From positions 1 through 13,169 of the forward strand of contig CAJAFJ010000222.1 in assembly GCA_903938955.1 (NCBI GenBank): DNA of 13,169 bases. The letters run 5' to 3'. The notes beneath the pieces were generated by a model. The model saw only the letters and a list, made by a program, of their open reading frames with translations, was not told the DNA's origin and made no database searches. Within the stretch, counting starts at the first letter, position 1. Each line of letters starts with the position of its first letter. The translations under genes and the position numbers were made by a program. Below are positions 1 to 7,250 of the stretch, in pieces. The stretch comes from an uncultured beta proteobacterium (GTDB lineage Bacteria > Pseudomonadota > Gammaproteobacteria > Burkholderiales > Burkholderiaceae).

Positions 1-917
1 CCCAACTCGACCCCTCCACTTTGAACCTGCTGGGCGCCGCATTGCAGATCGGTGACGCCGTGCACCTTCTGGTGCTTGGACACGGCTGTGCCGCTGCGGC
101 CCAGGCCGCCGCCACCCTGGCTGGCGTGTCGCGCGTGCTGCTGGTGGACAGCCCGCAGTGGGCCGCACCCTCAGCCGAGTCGCTGGCTTTGCAAATCGAG
201 GCCCTCATGCCCGACTACGAGATGCTGGTGGCCATGCACCGGGTTCTGCACCGCAGCGCCCTGCCCCGGGCCGCAGCCCGTTTGCAAGCGGCTTACCTGA
301 GTGATGTGGTGGTGATCGAATCAGGGCACCGTTTCGTGCGCCCCATGTACGCCGGCAGTGTGCTGGCTCGCGTGGAAACGCACAGTATCCAGACCTTGCT
401 GACCCTGCGTCCAGCGGGCTTTGCGCCCGCAGTCGGCGCGCAGTGTGCCTGCCCGGTGGCGGCAGTTCCCGCTGTCGCCCCTGATGCCCGCAGCCGCCTT
501 GAGAGCAGAGAGACCATGAACAGCGACCGGCCCGACCTGAGCCGGGCCCGCGTGGTGGTGGCGGCCGGGCGCGGTGTGGGCGCACGCGCGCACATGGCGC
601 TGATCGAACAGCTCGCCGACCACCTCGGTGGTGCAGTGGGCGCGTCACGCGCAGCAGTCGATGCAGGCTTCGCGCCGAACGCCATTCAGGTGGGGCAAAC
701 CGGCAAGTCCGTGGCGCCTGATGTCTACCTGGCCTTCGGCATTTCAGGTGCCATCCAGCACCTGGCCGGCATCAAGGATGCGGGGGTCATCGTGGCTGTG
801 AACAAGGACCCCGATGCGCCGATTTTTTCGGTTGCCGATGTAGGCTTCGTGGGCGACCTGTTTGAAGTCCTGCCGGCCCTGACGGCGGGACTGCCAGCGG
901 CCACCGGCACCGCATGA
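1..917 (+). CDS. etfA: Electron transfer flavoprotein alpha subunit (5'-truncated by window edge)
   Basis: Partial gene. The reading frame is already open at base 3, and the residues before the TTG at 21 (QLDPST) still fit the ETF-alpha N-terminus, so the true start lies before base 1. ETF-alpha pairs with ETF-beta, binds FAD, and carries electrons from acyl-CoA or N-methyl-amine dehydrogenases to ETF:quinone oxidoreductase. About 300 residues are visible. Domain I includes [16 protein letters not shown] near residue 110. The conserved C-terminal FAD-binding domain is seen as [47 protein letters not shown] and [15 protein letters not shown], ending at the usual position. The linker between domains is long and low in conservation. 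The stop overlaps the next start (ATGA, 914-917). Dimethylglycine dehydrogenase loci often carry etfBA, so the partner may be such an enzyme encoded just upstream, but this is inference. Confidence 0.93.
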   Translation, partial: QLDPSTLNLLGAALQIGDAVHLLVLGHGCAAAAQAAATLAGVSRVLLVDSPQWAAPSAESLALQIEALMPDYEMLVAMHRVLHRSALPRAAARLQAAYLSDVVVIESGHRFVRPMYAGSVLARVETHSIQTLLTLRPAGFAPAVGAQCACPVAAVPAVAPDARSRLESRETMNSDRPDLSRARVVVAAGRGVGARAHMALIEQLADHLGGAVGASRAAVDAGFAPNAIQVGQTGKSVAPDVYLAFGISGAIQHLAGIKDAGVIVAVNKDPDAPIFSVADVGFVGDLFEVLPALTAGLPAATGTA

Positions 918-1501
918 ACGCACACCCTGCGGCCGCGTCGCTGCGGTGCTTTTCCATGGAGGCACTACCGCGTGAAGCCTGGAAGAACGGCCGTGGCTGG
1001 ACGCGCACCGTCGCCAGCCAAGAGGCCGGGCATTTGCTGCGCTGGCGCGTCAGCGTGGCAGACATCACGGCCGCAGGCCCGTTTTCCCGTTTTGACGGCC
1101 TGGACCGCACCGCGGTGATGGTCCGGGGCGCCGGATTGAGCCTGCGCGGCGAAGCCGGATTGTGGCAATTCGATGGGCCGGGTTCCTTGGCCCAGTTTCC
1201 CGGCGAGCTGGCCTTGCACTGCGATGCGCCGGGCGTACCAACCCAGCTCTGGAACGTGATGGTGCAGCGCGGTCAAGCCCAAGCCAAGCTGCTCATCGTC
1301 GAAGATGACGCCGTGGACTTGTCGCCGGCGCCCGATGTGCTGGTGCTGGCCCTGCGTGGCCGCTTCGAACTGGCTCTGCCAGGGGCCAACTCACTGGCTT
1401 TTTATGCTGACGAATGCCTGCACCTGCAAGGCCTCGTGGCAACGGCTCGCATCACGCCGTGCGAGGCGAACAGCTTGCTGCTGGTCACGACACTGCGCTG
1501 A
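914..1501 (+). CDS. HutD/Ves family cupin protein
   Basis: A 195-residue protein of the HutD/Ves family, a bicupin fold with no firmly established enzymatic activity. HutD homologues occur in histidine-utilisation operons and are thought to act as regulators or small-molecule sensors. The N-terminus shows the family signature: [12 protein letters not shown] near residue 25, then [22 protein letters not shown] and [10 protein letters not shown]. The length is typical. The ATG at 914 overlaps the etfA stop by 4 nt, so the two are probably co-transcribed and translationally coupled. No hut genes are visible here, so a role in histidine breakdown is not supported; the neighbour suggests association with an ETF-dependent dehydrogenase operon. 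It converges on the regulator gene with only 9 nt between stop codons. Confidence 0.85.
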   Translation: MNAHPAAASLRCFSMEALPREAWKNGRGWTRTVASQEAGHLLRWRVSVADITAAGPFSRFDGLDRTAVMVRGAGLSLRGEAGLWQFDGPGSLAQFPGELALHCDAPGVPTQLWNVMVQRGQAQAKLLIVEDDAVDLSPAPDVLVLALRGRFELALPGANSLAFYADECLHLQGLVATARITPCEANSLLLVTTLR

Positions 1502-1510
1502 GCGCCCAGG

Positions 1511-2113
1511 TCACTCCGCGCTACGCGGATAGACAATAAATGACAAGAACTTGATCGGGAACTTCACCAGCTTTTCAGGGCCATGCGCCACCTCGCCCTG
1601 AAAAGTCAACGAGTCACCTGGCTCCAACAGGTAGGAGTCATGGCCGCAGCGGTATTCAATTTTTCCCTCCAGCATGTACAGAAACTCGGTGCCCGGATGC
1701 TGGAACGTGGGGTACTGCTCCGAGTCATCGTCCATGGTGATCAGGAAGGGCTCGAACAGCTTGATCGGGCCCTGGTCATAAGCAAGCAGGTGGTAGGTGT
1801 GCCCACTTTTAGTGCCTCGACGCACTACTTCCATGCCCTTGCCCTTTTTGATGTGCTGTGCAGCACTCGCCGTGACATCGTATTTGCTGAACAGCATGGA
1901 CATGGACACCCCCAGAGCACGTGCAATGCGCGCCAGGGTTTCCATGCCGGCCGAGGTTTGGCCGTTCTCGATCTTGGACAACATGCCACGGCTGATGCTG
2001 GCCTGTTCCGACACCTGCGCAATGGTCAGACCGTGGCGCTGGCGCAGTTCCTTGATGGCCGACCCCACCGATTCTTCGAGTGAAACCGCCGCTTTATCGC
2101 CTTGTTTGATCAC
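1511..2113 (-). CDS. XRE-family transcriptional regulator with C-terminal cupin sensor domain
   Basis: A 200-residue DNA-binding regulator. Residues about 18-76 form a Cro/C1-type HTH, with recognition features LTIAQVSEQASISRGMLSKI, ENGQTSAGMETLARIARALG and then MLF. Residues about 120-195 form a cupin domain (FQHPGTEFLYMLEGKIEY, EPGDSLTFQGEVAHGP) with His and Glu in positions that often bind metal or ligand. HTH-cupin proteins of this kind commonly control catabolic operons for amines, polyamines or amino acids. I chose the GTG at 2113 because AAGGAG lies 6 nt upstream of it; the frame stays open to a TTG at 2161 that lacks such a site. It is divergent from the gmaS operon and is the obvious candidate regulator of it. 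The ligand is unknown; a methylated amine or a glutamate adduct would fit the neighbourhood. Confidence 0.9.
   Translation of the reverse strand: MIKQGDKAAVSLEESVGSAIKELRQRHGLTIAQVSEQASISRGMLSKIENGQTSAGMETLARIARALGVSMSMLFSKYDVTASAAQHIKKGKGMEVVRRGTKSGHTYHLLAYDQGPIKLFEPFLITMDDDSEQYPTFQHPGTEFLYMLEGKIEYRCGHDSYLLEPGDSLTFQGEVAHGPEKLVKFPIKFLSFIVYPRSAE
1515..1529. other. Short perfect hairpin at convergent gene ends
   Basis: A 6-bp perfect inverted repeat, TCCGCG-CTA-CGCGGA, lies just inside the 3' end of the regulator gene and 14 nt after the hutD-like stop. It could contribute to bidirectional termination between convergent genes. There is no T-run on either side, so it is not a convincing intrinsic terminator. 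Confidence 0.25.
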
Positions 2114-2119
2114 AACCTG

Positions 2120-2125
2120 CTCCTT
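2120..2125 (-). promoter_or_regulatory. Ribosome binding site deciding the regulator start
   Basis: AAGGAG on the minus strand, 6 nt before the GTG codon at 2113-2111. It favours this GTG over the in-frame TTG at 2161. Confidence 0.75.
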
Positions 2126-2163
2126 GGTCTTTGTTGGTGAGAAAAGTATACGTGTTGCCAATT

Positions 2164-2208
2164 ACAAAATGTTCACATCAGGCACAAATGTTGCATAACA
2201 AGAAACAT
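2164..2208. promoter_or_regulatory. Candidate operator: repeated ACAAATGTT-like element
   Basis: ACAAAATGTT at 2164-2173 is repeated as ACAAATGTT at 2184-2192. The ATGTT cores are 19 nt apart, and an inverted AACAT copy lies at 2204-2208. The block sits in the divergent region between the HTH-cupin regulator and gmaS and overlaps the sigma-54 promoter match. Two direct half-sites plus one inverted half-site are what a dimeric HTH repressor might use, but the sequence is AT-rich and short repeats can arise by chance. Confidence 0.35.
2180..2195 (+). promoter_or_regulatory. Sigma-54 (-24/-12) promoter upstream of gmaS
   Basis: AGGCACAAATGTTGCA matches the RpoN consensus TGGCACG-N4-TTGCA. The invariant GG (2181-2182) and GC (2193-2194) are exactly 10 nt apart, CAC follows GG, and TT precedes GC. 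Only the base before GG and the base after CAC differ. Transcription would begin near 2205, giving a leader of about 80 nt before the TTG start at 2286. A sigma-54 promoter needs an enhancer-binding activator such as NtrC; I see no clear NtrC site in this window. Nitrogen control suits an operon that releases ammonium-equivalents from methylamines. Confidence 0.6.
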
Positions 2209-2272
2209 CGGCCTTGGTCATGCACCAAACCGGCGTCAGCGAGTCCTCTTGTCTAACCCTATTTGTCAAACG

Positions 2273-2278
2273 AAGGAG
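2273..2278 (+). promoter_or_regulatory. Ribosome binding site deciding the gmaS start
   Basis: AAGGAG lies 7 nt before the TTG at 2286. The frame is open further upstream (to a GTG at 2214), but no comparable site precedes those codons, and the extra residues do not look like the family N-terminus. Confidence 0.7.
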
Positions 2279-2285
2279 TTTTCTT

Positions 2286-3680
2286 TTGAATACAGTATCA
2301 GCCCCCTTTGCAACCAGGTCCCCGACCGATCTGGTGAGTCCACAACGTTTTAACACCGTTGCAGAGACACAGCAGTACCTCAAATCCCAGGGAATCGGCT
2401 ACGTGCTGGCCCAGTTCGTTGACATCCACGGTGTGGCCAAGGCCAAGTCGGTGCCGGTGGAGCATTTGGGCACCGTCATGAAAGAAGGCGCGGGCTTCGC
2501 CGGTTTCGCGATCTCCGGTTCGGGCATCGAGCCGCACGGTCCAGACTTCATGGCCGTGGGCGACCTGTCCACCGTGTCCACCGTGCCCTGGCAGCCGGGC
2601 CTGGCGCGTATTGTCTGCGAAGGCCATGTCGAAGGCGAGCCCTGGAAGTTCGACAGCCGTGTCGTACTGAAAAAGCAAGTCGCACGTTTGGCAGAAAAAG
2701 GCTTGACGATGTTCACCGGCCTGGAGCCCGAGTTTTCGCTGCTGCGCCGCAACGCCGACGGCAGCATCGTGCCGCACGACGCCAGCGACAACCTGGCCAA
2801 GCCCTGCTACGACTACAAAGGCCTGTCACGCACCCGTGTCTTCCTGGAAAAGTTGTCCAACGCCATGCGCGCCACCGGCATTGATGTCTACCAGATCGAC
2901 CACGAAGACGCCAATGGCCAGTTCGAACTCAACTACACCTACACCGACTGCCTGACCTCGTGTGACCACTTCATCTTCTTCAAGATGGCGGCCAGCGAGA
3001 TCGCCAACGAGCTCGGCCTGATCTGCTCCTTCATGCCCAAGCCGTTTGCCAACCGCCCTGGCAACGGCATGCACATGCACCTGTCGATCGGTGACGGCAA
3101 GCGCAACCTGTTCCAGGACAAGAGCGACCCCTCTGGCCTGGAACTCTCGCCCATGGCCTACCAGTTCATGGCTGGCCTGCTGCACCACGCGCCCGCGCTC
3201 ACGGCCTTGTGCGCACCCACCATCAACTCCTACAAACGTCTGGTGGTCGGGCGCTCACTGACTGGCGCAACCTGGGCTCCGGCCTACATCAGCTACGGTG
3301 ATAACAACCGCTCCACCATGGTGCGCATTCCCAAGGGCCGGCTGGAGCTGCGCCTGCCCGACGGCGCCTGCAACCCCTACCTGGCCACGGCGGCGGTGAT
3401 TGCCGCCGGCCTGGACGGCATTGAGAAAAACATGCACCCAGGCGCACCGCGCAACGTCAATCTTTACGAGTGGAGCGAGGCCCAGCTCAAAGAAGCCGGT
3501 ATTGGCCTGTTGCCGCAAAACCTCAATGCCGCGCTCGACGCGCTGGAGGCCGACAGCGTGATCCGCGACGCCCTGGGACCGGTCACGGACGAGTTTCTCA
3601 AGTTCAAGCGCATGGAGTGGATCGAGTACATGCGCCACGTCTCCGAGTGGGAAGTGAAACAGTACCTCGAATTTTTTTAA
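2286..3680 (+). CDS. gmaS: Gamma-glutamylmethylamide synthetase (type III glutamine synthetase family, GmaS/GlnT)
   Basis: A 464-residue glutamine-synthetase fold enzyme. GmaS joins methylamine to glutamate with ATP, giving gamma-glutamylmethylamide, the first step of the indirect methylamine pathway. Visible GS features: the N-terminal beta-grasp with [14 protein letters not shown] (near residue 45), EPEFSLL (metal-binding Glu, near 150), GNGMHMHLS (near 258), NSYKRLV (near 313), [13 protein letters not shown] (near 336) and [14 protein letters not shown] (near 353). The YGDNNRS segment and the overall length fit the GlnT/GmaS branch better than housekeeping GlnA, which usually carries a C-terminal adenylylation site that I do not see here. 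The main support for methylamine over ammonia is that mgsABC follows 10 nt downstream and dimethylamine monooxygenase genes come after it. A plain type III glutamine synthetase remains possible. The start is a TTG with a strong ribosome binding site. Confidence 0.82.
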   Translation: MNTVSAPFATRSPTDLVSPQRFNTVAETQQYLKSQGIGYVLAQFVDIHGVAKAKSVPVEHLGTVMKEGAGFAGFAISGSGIEPHGPDFMAVGDLSTVSTVPWQPGLARIVCEGHVEGEPWKFDSRVVLKKQVARLAEKGLTMFTGLEPEFSLLRRNADGSIVPHDASDNLAKPCYDYKGLSRTRVFLEKLSNAMRATGIDVYQIDHEDANGQFELNYTYTDCLTSCDHFIFFKMAASEIANELGLICSFMPKPFANRPGNGMHMHLSIGDGKRNLFQDKSDPSGLELSPMAYQFMAGLLHHAPALTALCAPTINSYKRLVVGRSLTGATWAPAYISYGDNNRSTMVRIPKGRLELRLPDGACNPYLATAAVIAAGLDGIEKNMHPGAPRNVNLYEWSEAQLKEAGIGLLPQNLNAALDALEADSVIRDALGPVTDEFLKFKRMEWIEYMRHVSEWEVKQYLEFF

Positions 3681-3690
3681 GGAAGCAACC

Positions 3691-4599
3691 ATGTGTGGAA
3701 TTGTTGGACTATTACTGAAAAAACCTGCCATGCACGCCCAGCTGGGTGAGCTCATGGTGCCCATGCTGATCGGCATGCACGACCGTGGCCCCGACTCGGC
3801 CGGCATGGCTGTGTTCGGCCAGCCTTTGCCTGAGAACCAGCGCAAAGTCAGCCTGTATTCGGGGCTGACCGATGCGGCTGCAGATTACGACTGGGTCGCC
3901 CTGGCTGACGCCTTGAATGCGGACCTGAAAGTCAAGGCCCATACCAAGACCAAGGGCAACCACGCGATCATCACCTTCGATGGCCCGGCCGAACCGGTCA
4001 AGGCCTTCATCAAGGCGTTCGAGGCCAAGCTGCACATCCTCTCGACCGGTCGCCGCATTGACCTGTACAAGGACATCGGCACGCCGGCCCAGGTGGCCGC
4101 GCGCTATGACTTCAGCCAGCTGGTCGGCAGCCACCTGGTGGGCCATACCCGCATGGCCACCGAGTCGGCCGTGACGCCTGACCGCGCCCACCCGTTCACC
4201 GCTGGCGAAGACTTTTGTCTGGTTCACAACGGCTCGCTCTCCAACCCCAACGGCGTGCGCCGCATGCTGGAGCCGCGCGGCATCAAGTTCGAGACCGACA
4301 ACGACACCGAAGCCGCTTGCCGCTTCCTGGAGTGGCGCCTGCGCGAAGGTGACAACCTGCACACAGCGCTGGAAAAAGCTTTTGAGGCGCTGGATGGCTT
4401 CTACACCTTCCTGATGGGCACGCCCACCGAGCTGGCCCTGATCCGCGACCCATTTGCCTGCAAGCCCGCCGTGGTCGCGGAAACCGACGACTTCGTCGCC
4501 ATCGCTTCCGAGTTCCGCTCACTCGCCCACCTGCCGGGCATCAACCACGCCACTGTCTTTGAACCTGCTCCCGAGGAGATGTACGTATGGAAAATCTGA
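3691..4599 (+). CDS. mgsA: N-methylglutamate synthase subunit A (class II glutamine amidotransferase, GlxB-like)
   Basis: A 302-residue Ntn-hydrolase glutaminase domain like the N-terminal part of GltB/PurF. Removal of Met1 would expose Cys2 as the nucleophile (MCGIVGLLL). Other class II landmarks are MHDRGPDSAGMAVFG, GHTRMATES and HPFTAGEDFCLVHNGSLSN. In N-methylglutamate synthase this subunit probably takes methylamine from gamma-glutamylmethylamide and passes it to the FMN subunit. It is the first of three separate genes that together correspond to the domains of one large glutamate synthase chain. AAGGAAG (3679-3685) precedes the ATG. The 3' end overlaps mgsB by 13 nt. The same family is annotated glxB in rhizobia; the assignment to methylamine metabolism comes from gmaS and the dimethylamine genes around it. 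Confidence 0.83.
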   Translation: MCGIVGLLLKKPAMHAQLGELMVPMLIGMHDRGPDSAGMAVFGQPLPENQRKVSLYSGLTDAAADYDWVALADALNADLKVKAHTKTKGNHAIITFDGPAEPVKAFIKAFEAKLHILSTGRRIDLYKDIGTPAQVAARYDFSQLVGSHLVGHTRMATESAVTPDRAHPFTAGEDFCLVHNGSLSNPNGVRRMLEPRGIKFETDNDTEAACRFLEWRLREGDNLHTALEKAFEALDGFYTFLMGTPTELALIRDPFACKPAVVAETDDFVAIASEFRSLAHLPGINHATVFEPAPEEMYVWKI

Positions 4600-5276
4600 C
4601 TTTTGACCTGAGCCGCCAAAGCGTGCGCGAGCTCAACCAGCATCTGCACGGCACGCCCGAATCCCTGGCTGGCCAACACATCGTCGTGTCGCACCCGGAT
4701 GGCGCGCACAACATCGCGGTCGGCATCAACGCCCCGGTCAGCGTGACCATCCAGGGCCACGCCGGCTACTACGCGGCCGGCATGAACAAGTTTGCCGAGG
4801 TCACGATTGAAGGCAGCGCCAGTACCGGTGTCGCCGAAAACATGATGAGTGGCAAGGTGCATGTCAAAGGCTTTGCCTCCAACGGCGCCGGCGCATCCGC
4901 CCACGGCGGACTGCTGGTGATCGACGGCGACGCCGGCCTGCGCTGTGGCATCTCGCTCAAGGGCGGTGACATCGTGGTCGGTGGCTCAGTCGGCAGCTTT
5001 TCAGGCTTCATGGCGCAGGCCGGTCGCATGGTCGTCTGTGGCAACGCCGGTGACGCGCTCGGTGATTCGCTCTACGAGGCCGTGATCTATGTGCGCGGCA
5101 GCATCAAGTCGCTGGGTGCCGACGCCCAGCTCGAACCCATGACCGAAGCCGACGTGACGGCGCTCAGCGCCCTGCTCGCCCAGGCCGGACTGGCCTATGA
5201 GCCTTCGGAATTCAAACGCGTGGCTTCGGCCCGCAGCCTCTACCACTGGAACGCCGACGCCAATCAGGACTATTGA
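4587..5276 (+). CDS. mgsB: N-methylglutamate synthase subunit B (GXGXG / GltB C-terminal domain protein, GlxC-like)
   Basis: A 229-residue protein made largely of the right-handed beta-helix found at the C-terminus of GltB and in formylmethanofuran dehydrogenase subunit C. Repeating Gly-rich turns are visible: VTIQGHAGYYAAG, VTIEGSASTGVAENMMSG, VHVKGFASNGAGASAHGG, LVIDGDAGLRCGISLKGG and IVVGGSVGSFSGFMAQAG. The domain is structural and holds the subunits together; it has no catalytic residues of its own. GAGGAG lies 8 nt before the ATG, inside the end of mgsA, and only 1 nt separates its stop from the mgsC start, so the three subunits are probably made in step. Confidence 0.82.
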   Translation: MENLTFDLSRQSVRELNQHLHGTPESLAGQHIVVSHPDGAHNIAVGINAPVSVTIQGHAGYYAAGMNKFAEVTIEGSASTGVAENMMSGKVHVKGFASNGAGASAHGGLLVIDGDAGLRCGISLKGGDIVVGGSVGSFSGFMAQAGRMVVCGNAGDALGDSLYEAVIYVRGSIKSLGADAQLEPMTEADVTALSALLAQAGLAYEPSEFKRVASARSLYHWNADANQDY

Positions 5277-5277
5277 C

Positions 5278-6648
5278 ATGTCAAACACCGAACACCCCAT
5301 CACATTCAAACGCCTTCAACTCGAAGAGTCAGCCGGTTTCGACCGCAGCACGCTCGACTACATCCACCGTGCCTCCAGCACTGGCCTGTATGAAATCCGC
5401 GGCCTGGGTGCCAAGCGCAAGCTGCCGCACTTCGACGACCTGGTATTCCTGACCGCCTCGCTCTCGCGCTACCCGCTCGAAGGCTACCGCGAGAAGTGCT
5501 CGACCAAGACCGTGCTGGGCACGCGCTTTGCCAAGAAGCCCGTGGTGCTCGACACGCCGATCACGATCGCCGGCATGAGCTTTGGCGCCTTGTCGGCCAA
5601 CGTCAAGGAAGCCCTGGGCAAGGCCGCCACCGCCATGGGCACGACCACCACCACCGGCGACGGCGGCATGACCTCGGAAGAACGCCAGTCGTCCAAGACC
5701 CTGGTCTACCAGTGCCTGCCTTCACGCTACGGCTTCAACCCCGACGATGTGCGCCGTGCCGACGCCATTGAGATCGTGCTCGGCCAAGGCGCCAAGCCCG
5801 GCGGCGGTGGCATGCTGCTGGGCCAGAAGGTGAACCCGCGCGTGGCCCAGATGCGTACCTTGCCGCAAGGCGTGGATCAGCGTTCAGCCAGCCGCCACCC
5901 TGACTGGACCGGCCCCGACGACCTGACGATCAAAATCCAGGAACTGCGTGAATTGACCGACTGGGAAAAGCCCATCTACGTCAAGGTCGGCGCGACCCGC
6001 GTTTACAACGACGTCAAGCTGGCGGTGCACGCTGGCGCCGACGTGGTGGTGGTCGACGGCATGCAGGGCGGCACAGCAGCCACCCAGACCTGCTTCATTG
6101 AACACGCAGGCATCCCCACACTGGCGGCGGTGCGCCTGGCGGTGGCCGCATTGAAAGACCTGGACATGATCGGCAAGGTCCAGCTCATCGTCTCAGGCGG
6201 CATCCGCACCGGCGCAGACGTGGCCAAGGCCCTGGCCTTGGGTGCCGACGCAGTGGCCATCGGCCAGGGTGTGCTCATGGCGCTGGGCTGCAACCGCGAG
6301 ACCTACCAGCAGGCCGGCCAAACCCATAGCGCCGAGGCTGACTACGCGGCGCTCGGCACCAAGGCGGGCTACTGCCACCACTGCCACACCGGCAAATGCC
6401 CGGTCGGCGTGACCACGCAGGACGCGATTCTGGAGCAGCGCCTGGAGCCCGACATGGGCGCCAAGCACGTGAAAAACTACCTCAAGACGCTGACCATGGA
6501 ACTGACCACACTGGCACGTGCCTGCGGCAAACAGGACGTGCACCACCTGGAGCCCGAAGACCTGGTAGCGCTCACCGTGGAGGCGGCGGCCATGGCGCAT
6601 GTGCCGCTGGCTGGCACCAACTGGATCCCGGGTCATAACCTCGGCTGA
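5278..6648 (+). CDS. mgsC: N-methylglutamate synthase subunit C (FMN-binding glutamate synthase domain, GlxD-like)
   Basis: A 456-residue FMN/iron-sulfur TIM-barrel subunit, equivalent to the central synthase domain of GltB. It would form N-methylglutamate from 2-oxoglutarate and the methylamine released by MgsA. Visible features: IAGMSFGALSANVKEALG (FMN site, near residue 100), GDGGMTSEER, GAKPGGGGMLLGQKV, VVVDGMQGGTAATQ, and SGGIRTGADVAKALALGADA (phosphate-binding loop, near 305). Three cysteines, C366, C369 and C374 in YCHHCHTGKCPVGV, should ligate a 3Fe-4S cluster; the first spacing (C-x2-C) is shorter than the C-x5-C of large-chain glutamate synthases as I know them. I chose the ATG at 5278, one base after the mgsB stop. 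A longer in-frame reading from 5197 is only overlap with mgsB. Confidence 0.85.
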   Translation: MSNTEHPITFKRLQLEESAGFDRSTLDYIHRASSTGLYEIRGLGAKRKLPHFDDLVFLTASLSRYPLEGYREKCSTKTVLGTRFAKKPVVLDTPITIAGMSFGALSANVKEALGKAATAMGTTTTTGDGGMTSEERQSSKTLVYQCLPSRYGFNPDDVRRADAIEIVLGQGAKPGGGGMLLGQKVNPRVAQMRTLPQGVDQRSASRHPDWTGPDDLTIKIQELRELTDWEKPIYVKVGATRVYNDVKLAVHAGADVVVVDGMQGGTAATQTCFIEHAGIPTLAAVRLAVAALKDLDMIGKVQLIVSGGIRTGADVAKALALGADAVAIGQGVLMALGCNRETYQQAGQTHSAEADYAALGTKAGYCHHCHTGKCPVGVTTQDAILEQRLEPDMGAKHVKNYLKTLTMELTTLARACGKQDVHHLEPEDLVALTVEAAAMAHVPLAGTNWIPGHNLG

Positions 6649-6665
6649 GGCCACAGGAGCTCGCC

Positions 6666-7250
6666 ATGAACCTGAACCCCTCCGAAGTCACGAGCCGACC
6701 GGTCTACGCACCGCTCAGGCCACAGCCAGAGGCCGGCCGCCACTGGCTGGTGCTGGACGGCCCTTCCATGGATCAAGCCTTGCTGGTCAGCCTGGACGGC
6801 GCCTTCGCCCCGGTGGCGCAGCGCCTGCAGGTCTGGTCGATCGGCTCCGTGGAGCCGGCCATGGGCCTGAGCCCGGTCACCGTACTCAGCGACCTTGCGG
6901 GTCTTGACCGCGCCTTGGCCGAGCAAGGGCCGCTGCGCGTAAGCGACCGGCTCTTTGTGCAGGGCAGCGAACCCTTTGTCTGGGCAGTCTTTTTGCGCGC
7001 CCAGCAGCTCGGACTGGCGCAGGGCCAGATCCATTTGGCCCACGCCGGTAGCCAGCGCCGGCGCATCTGGTGCACCCACTGCCACGGTTTCACCGAGGAC
7101 GTGCGCACGTCGACCGTGGCTTGTGCAGGTTGTGGCCGCGAACTTCTTGTGCGCGACCATTTTTCTCGTCGACATGGCGCCTTCATGGGCGTGATGGTCG
7201 ATGCCGAAGTTCCGGGCGAACGGCCCGTGCCCCAGGAGATATTTTCATGA
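6666..7250 (+). CDS. dmmA: Dimethylamine monooxygenase small subunit (DmmA family)
   Basis: A 194-residue protein that I assign to the DmmA family of the dimethylamine monooxygenase / heme-dependent oxidative N-demethylase complex. The C-terminal part has two CxxC pairs, C136-x2-C139 and C153-x2-C156 (with His138), followed by LLVRDHFSRRHGAFMGVMVD. This looks like a zinc ribbon and probably serves assembly. The N-terminal 120 residues have few motifs. The identification leans on this C-terminus and on position directly before the reductase and DUF3445 genes. AGGAG (6655-6659) precedes the ATG, and the stop overlaps the reductase start by 4 nt. Letter names for dmm subunits differ between sources, so the symbol should be read as a family name. 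Confidence 0.75.
   Translation: MNLNPSEVTSRPVYAPLRPQPEAGRHWLVLDGPSMDQALLVSLDGAFAPVAQRLQVWSIGSVEPAMGLSPVTVLSDLAGLDRALAEQGPLRVSDRLFVQGSEPFVWAVFLRAQQLGLAQGQIHLAHAGSQRRRIWCTHCHGFTEDVRTSTVACAGCGRELLVRDHFSRRHGAFMGVMVDAEVPGERPVPQEIFS

Noticed and set aside
2145..2150. TATACT on the minus strand as a -10 element for the regulator gene
   Set aside because: The hexamer is good, but no TTGACA-like -35 lies at 16-18 nt; the sequence there (AACATT) matches poorly.
2219..2235. TGCACC-N5-GGCGTC as an NtrC binding site
   Set aside because: Only one half fits the palindrome, and it lies downstream of the sigma-54 promoter rather than upstream.
2214..2285. GTG at 2214 as an earlier gmaS start adding 24 residues
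   Set aside because: The ribosome binding site sits at 2273-2278, inside this extension, and the added residues do not resemble the family N-terminus.
3672..3678. Run of seven T at the end of gmaS as a slippage site or terminator
   Set aside because: It encodes Phe-Phe and runs into the stop; no GC-rich stem precedes it and the next gene starts 10 nt later in apparent coupling.
3255..4362. Long minus-strand open frames opposite gmaS and mgsA
   Set aside because: They are complements of well-recognised genes in high-GC DNA, with no ribosome binding sites or family features.
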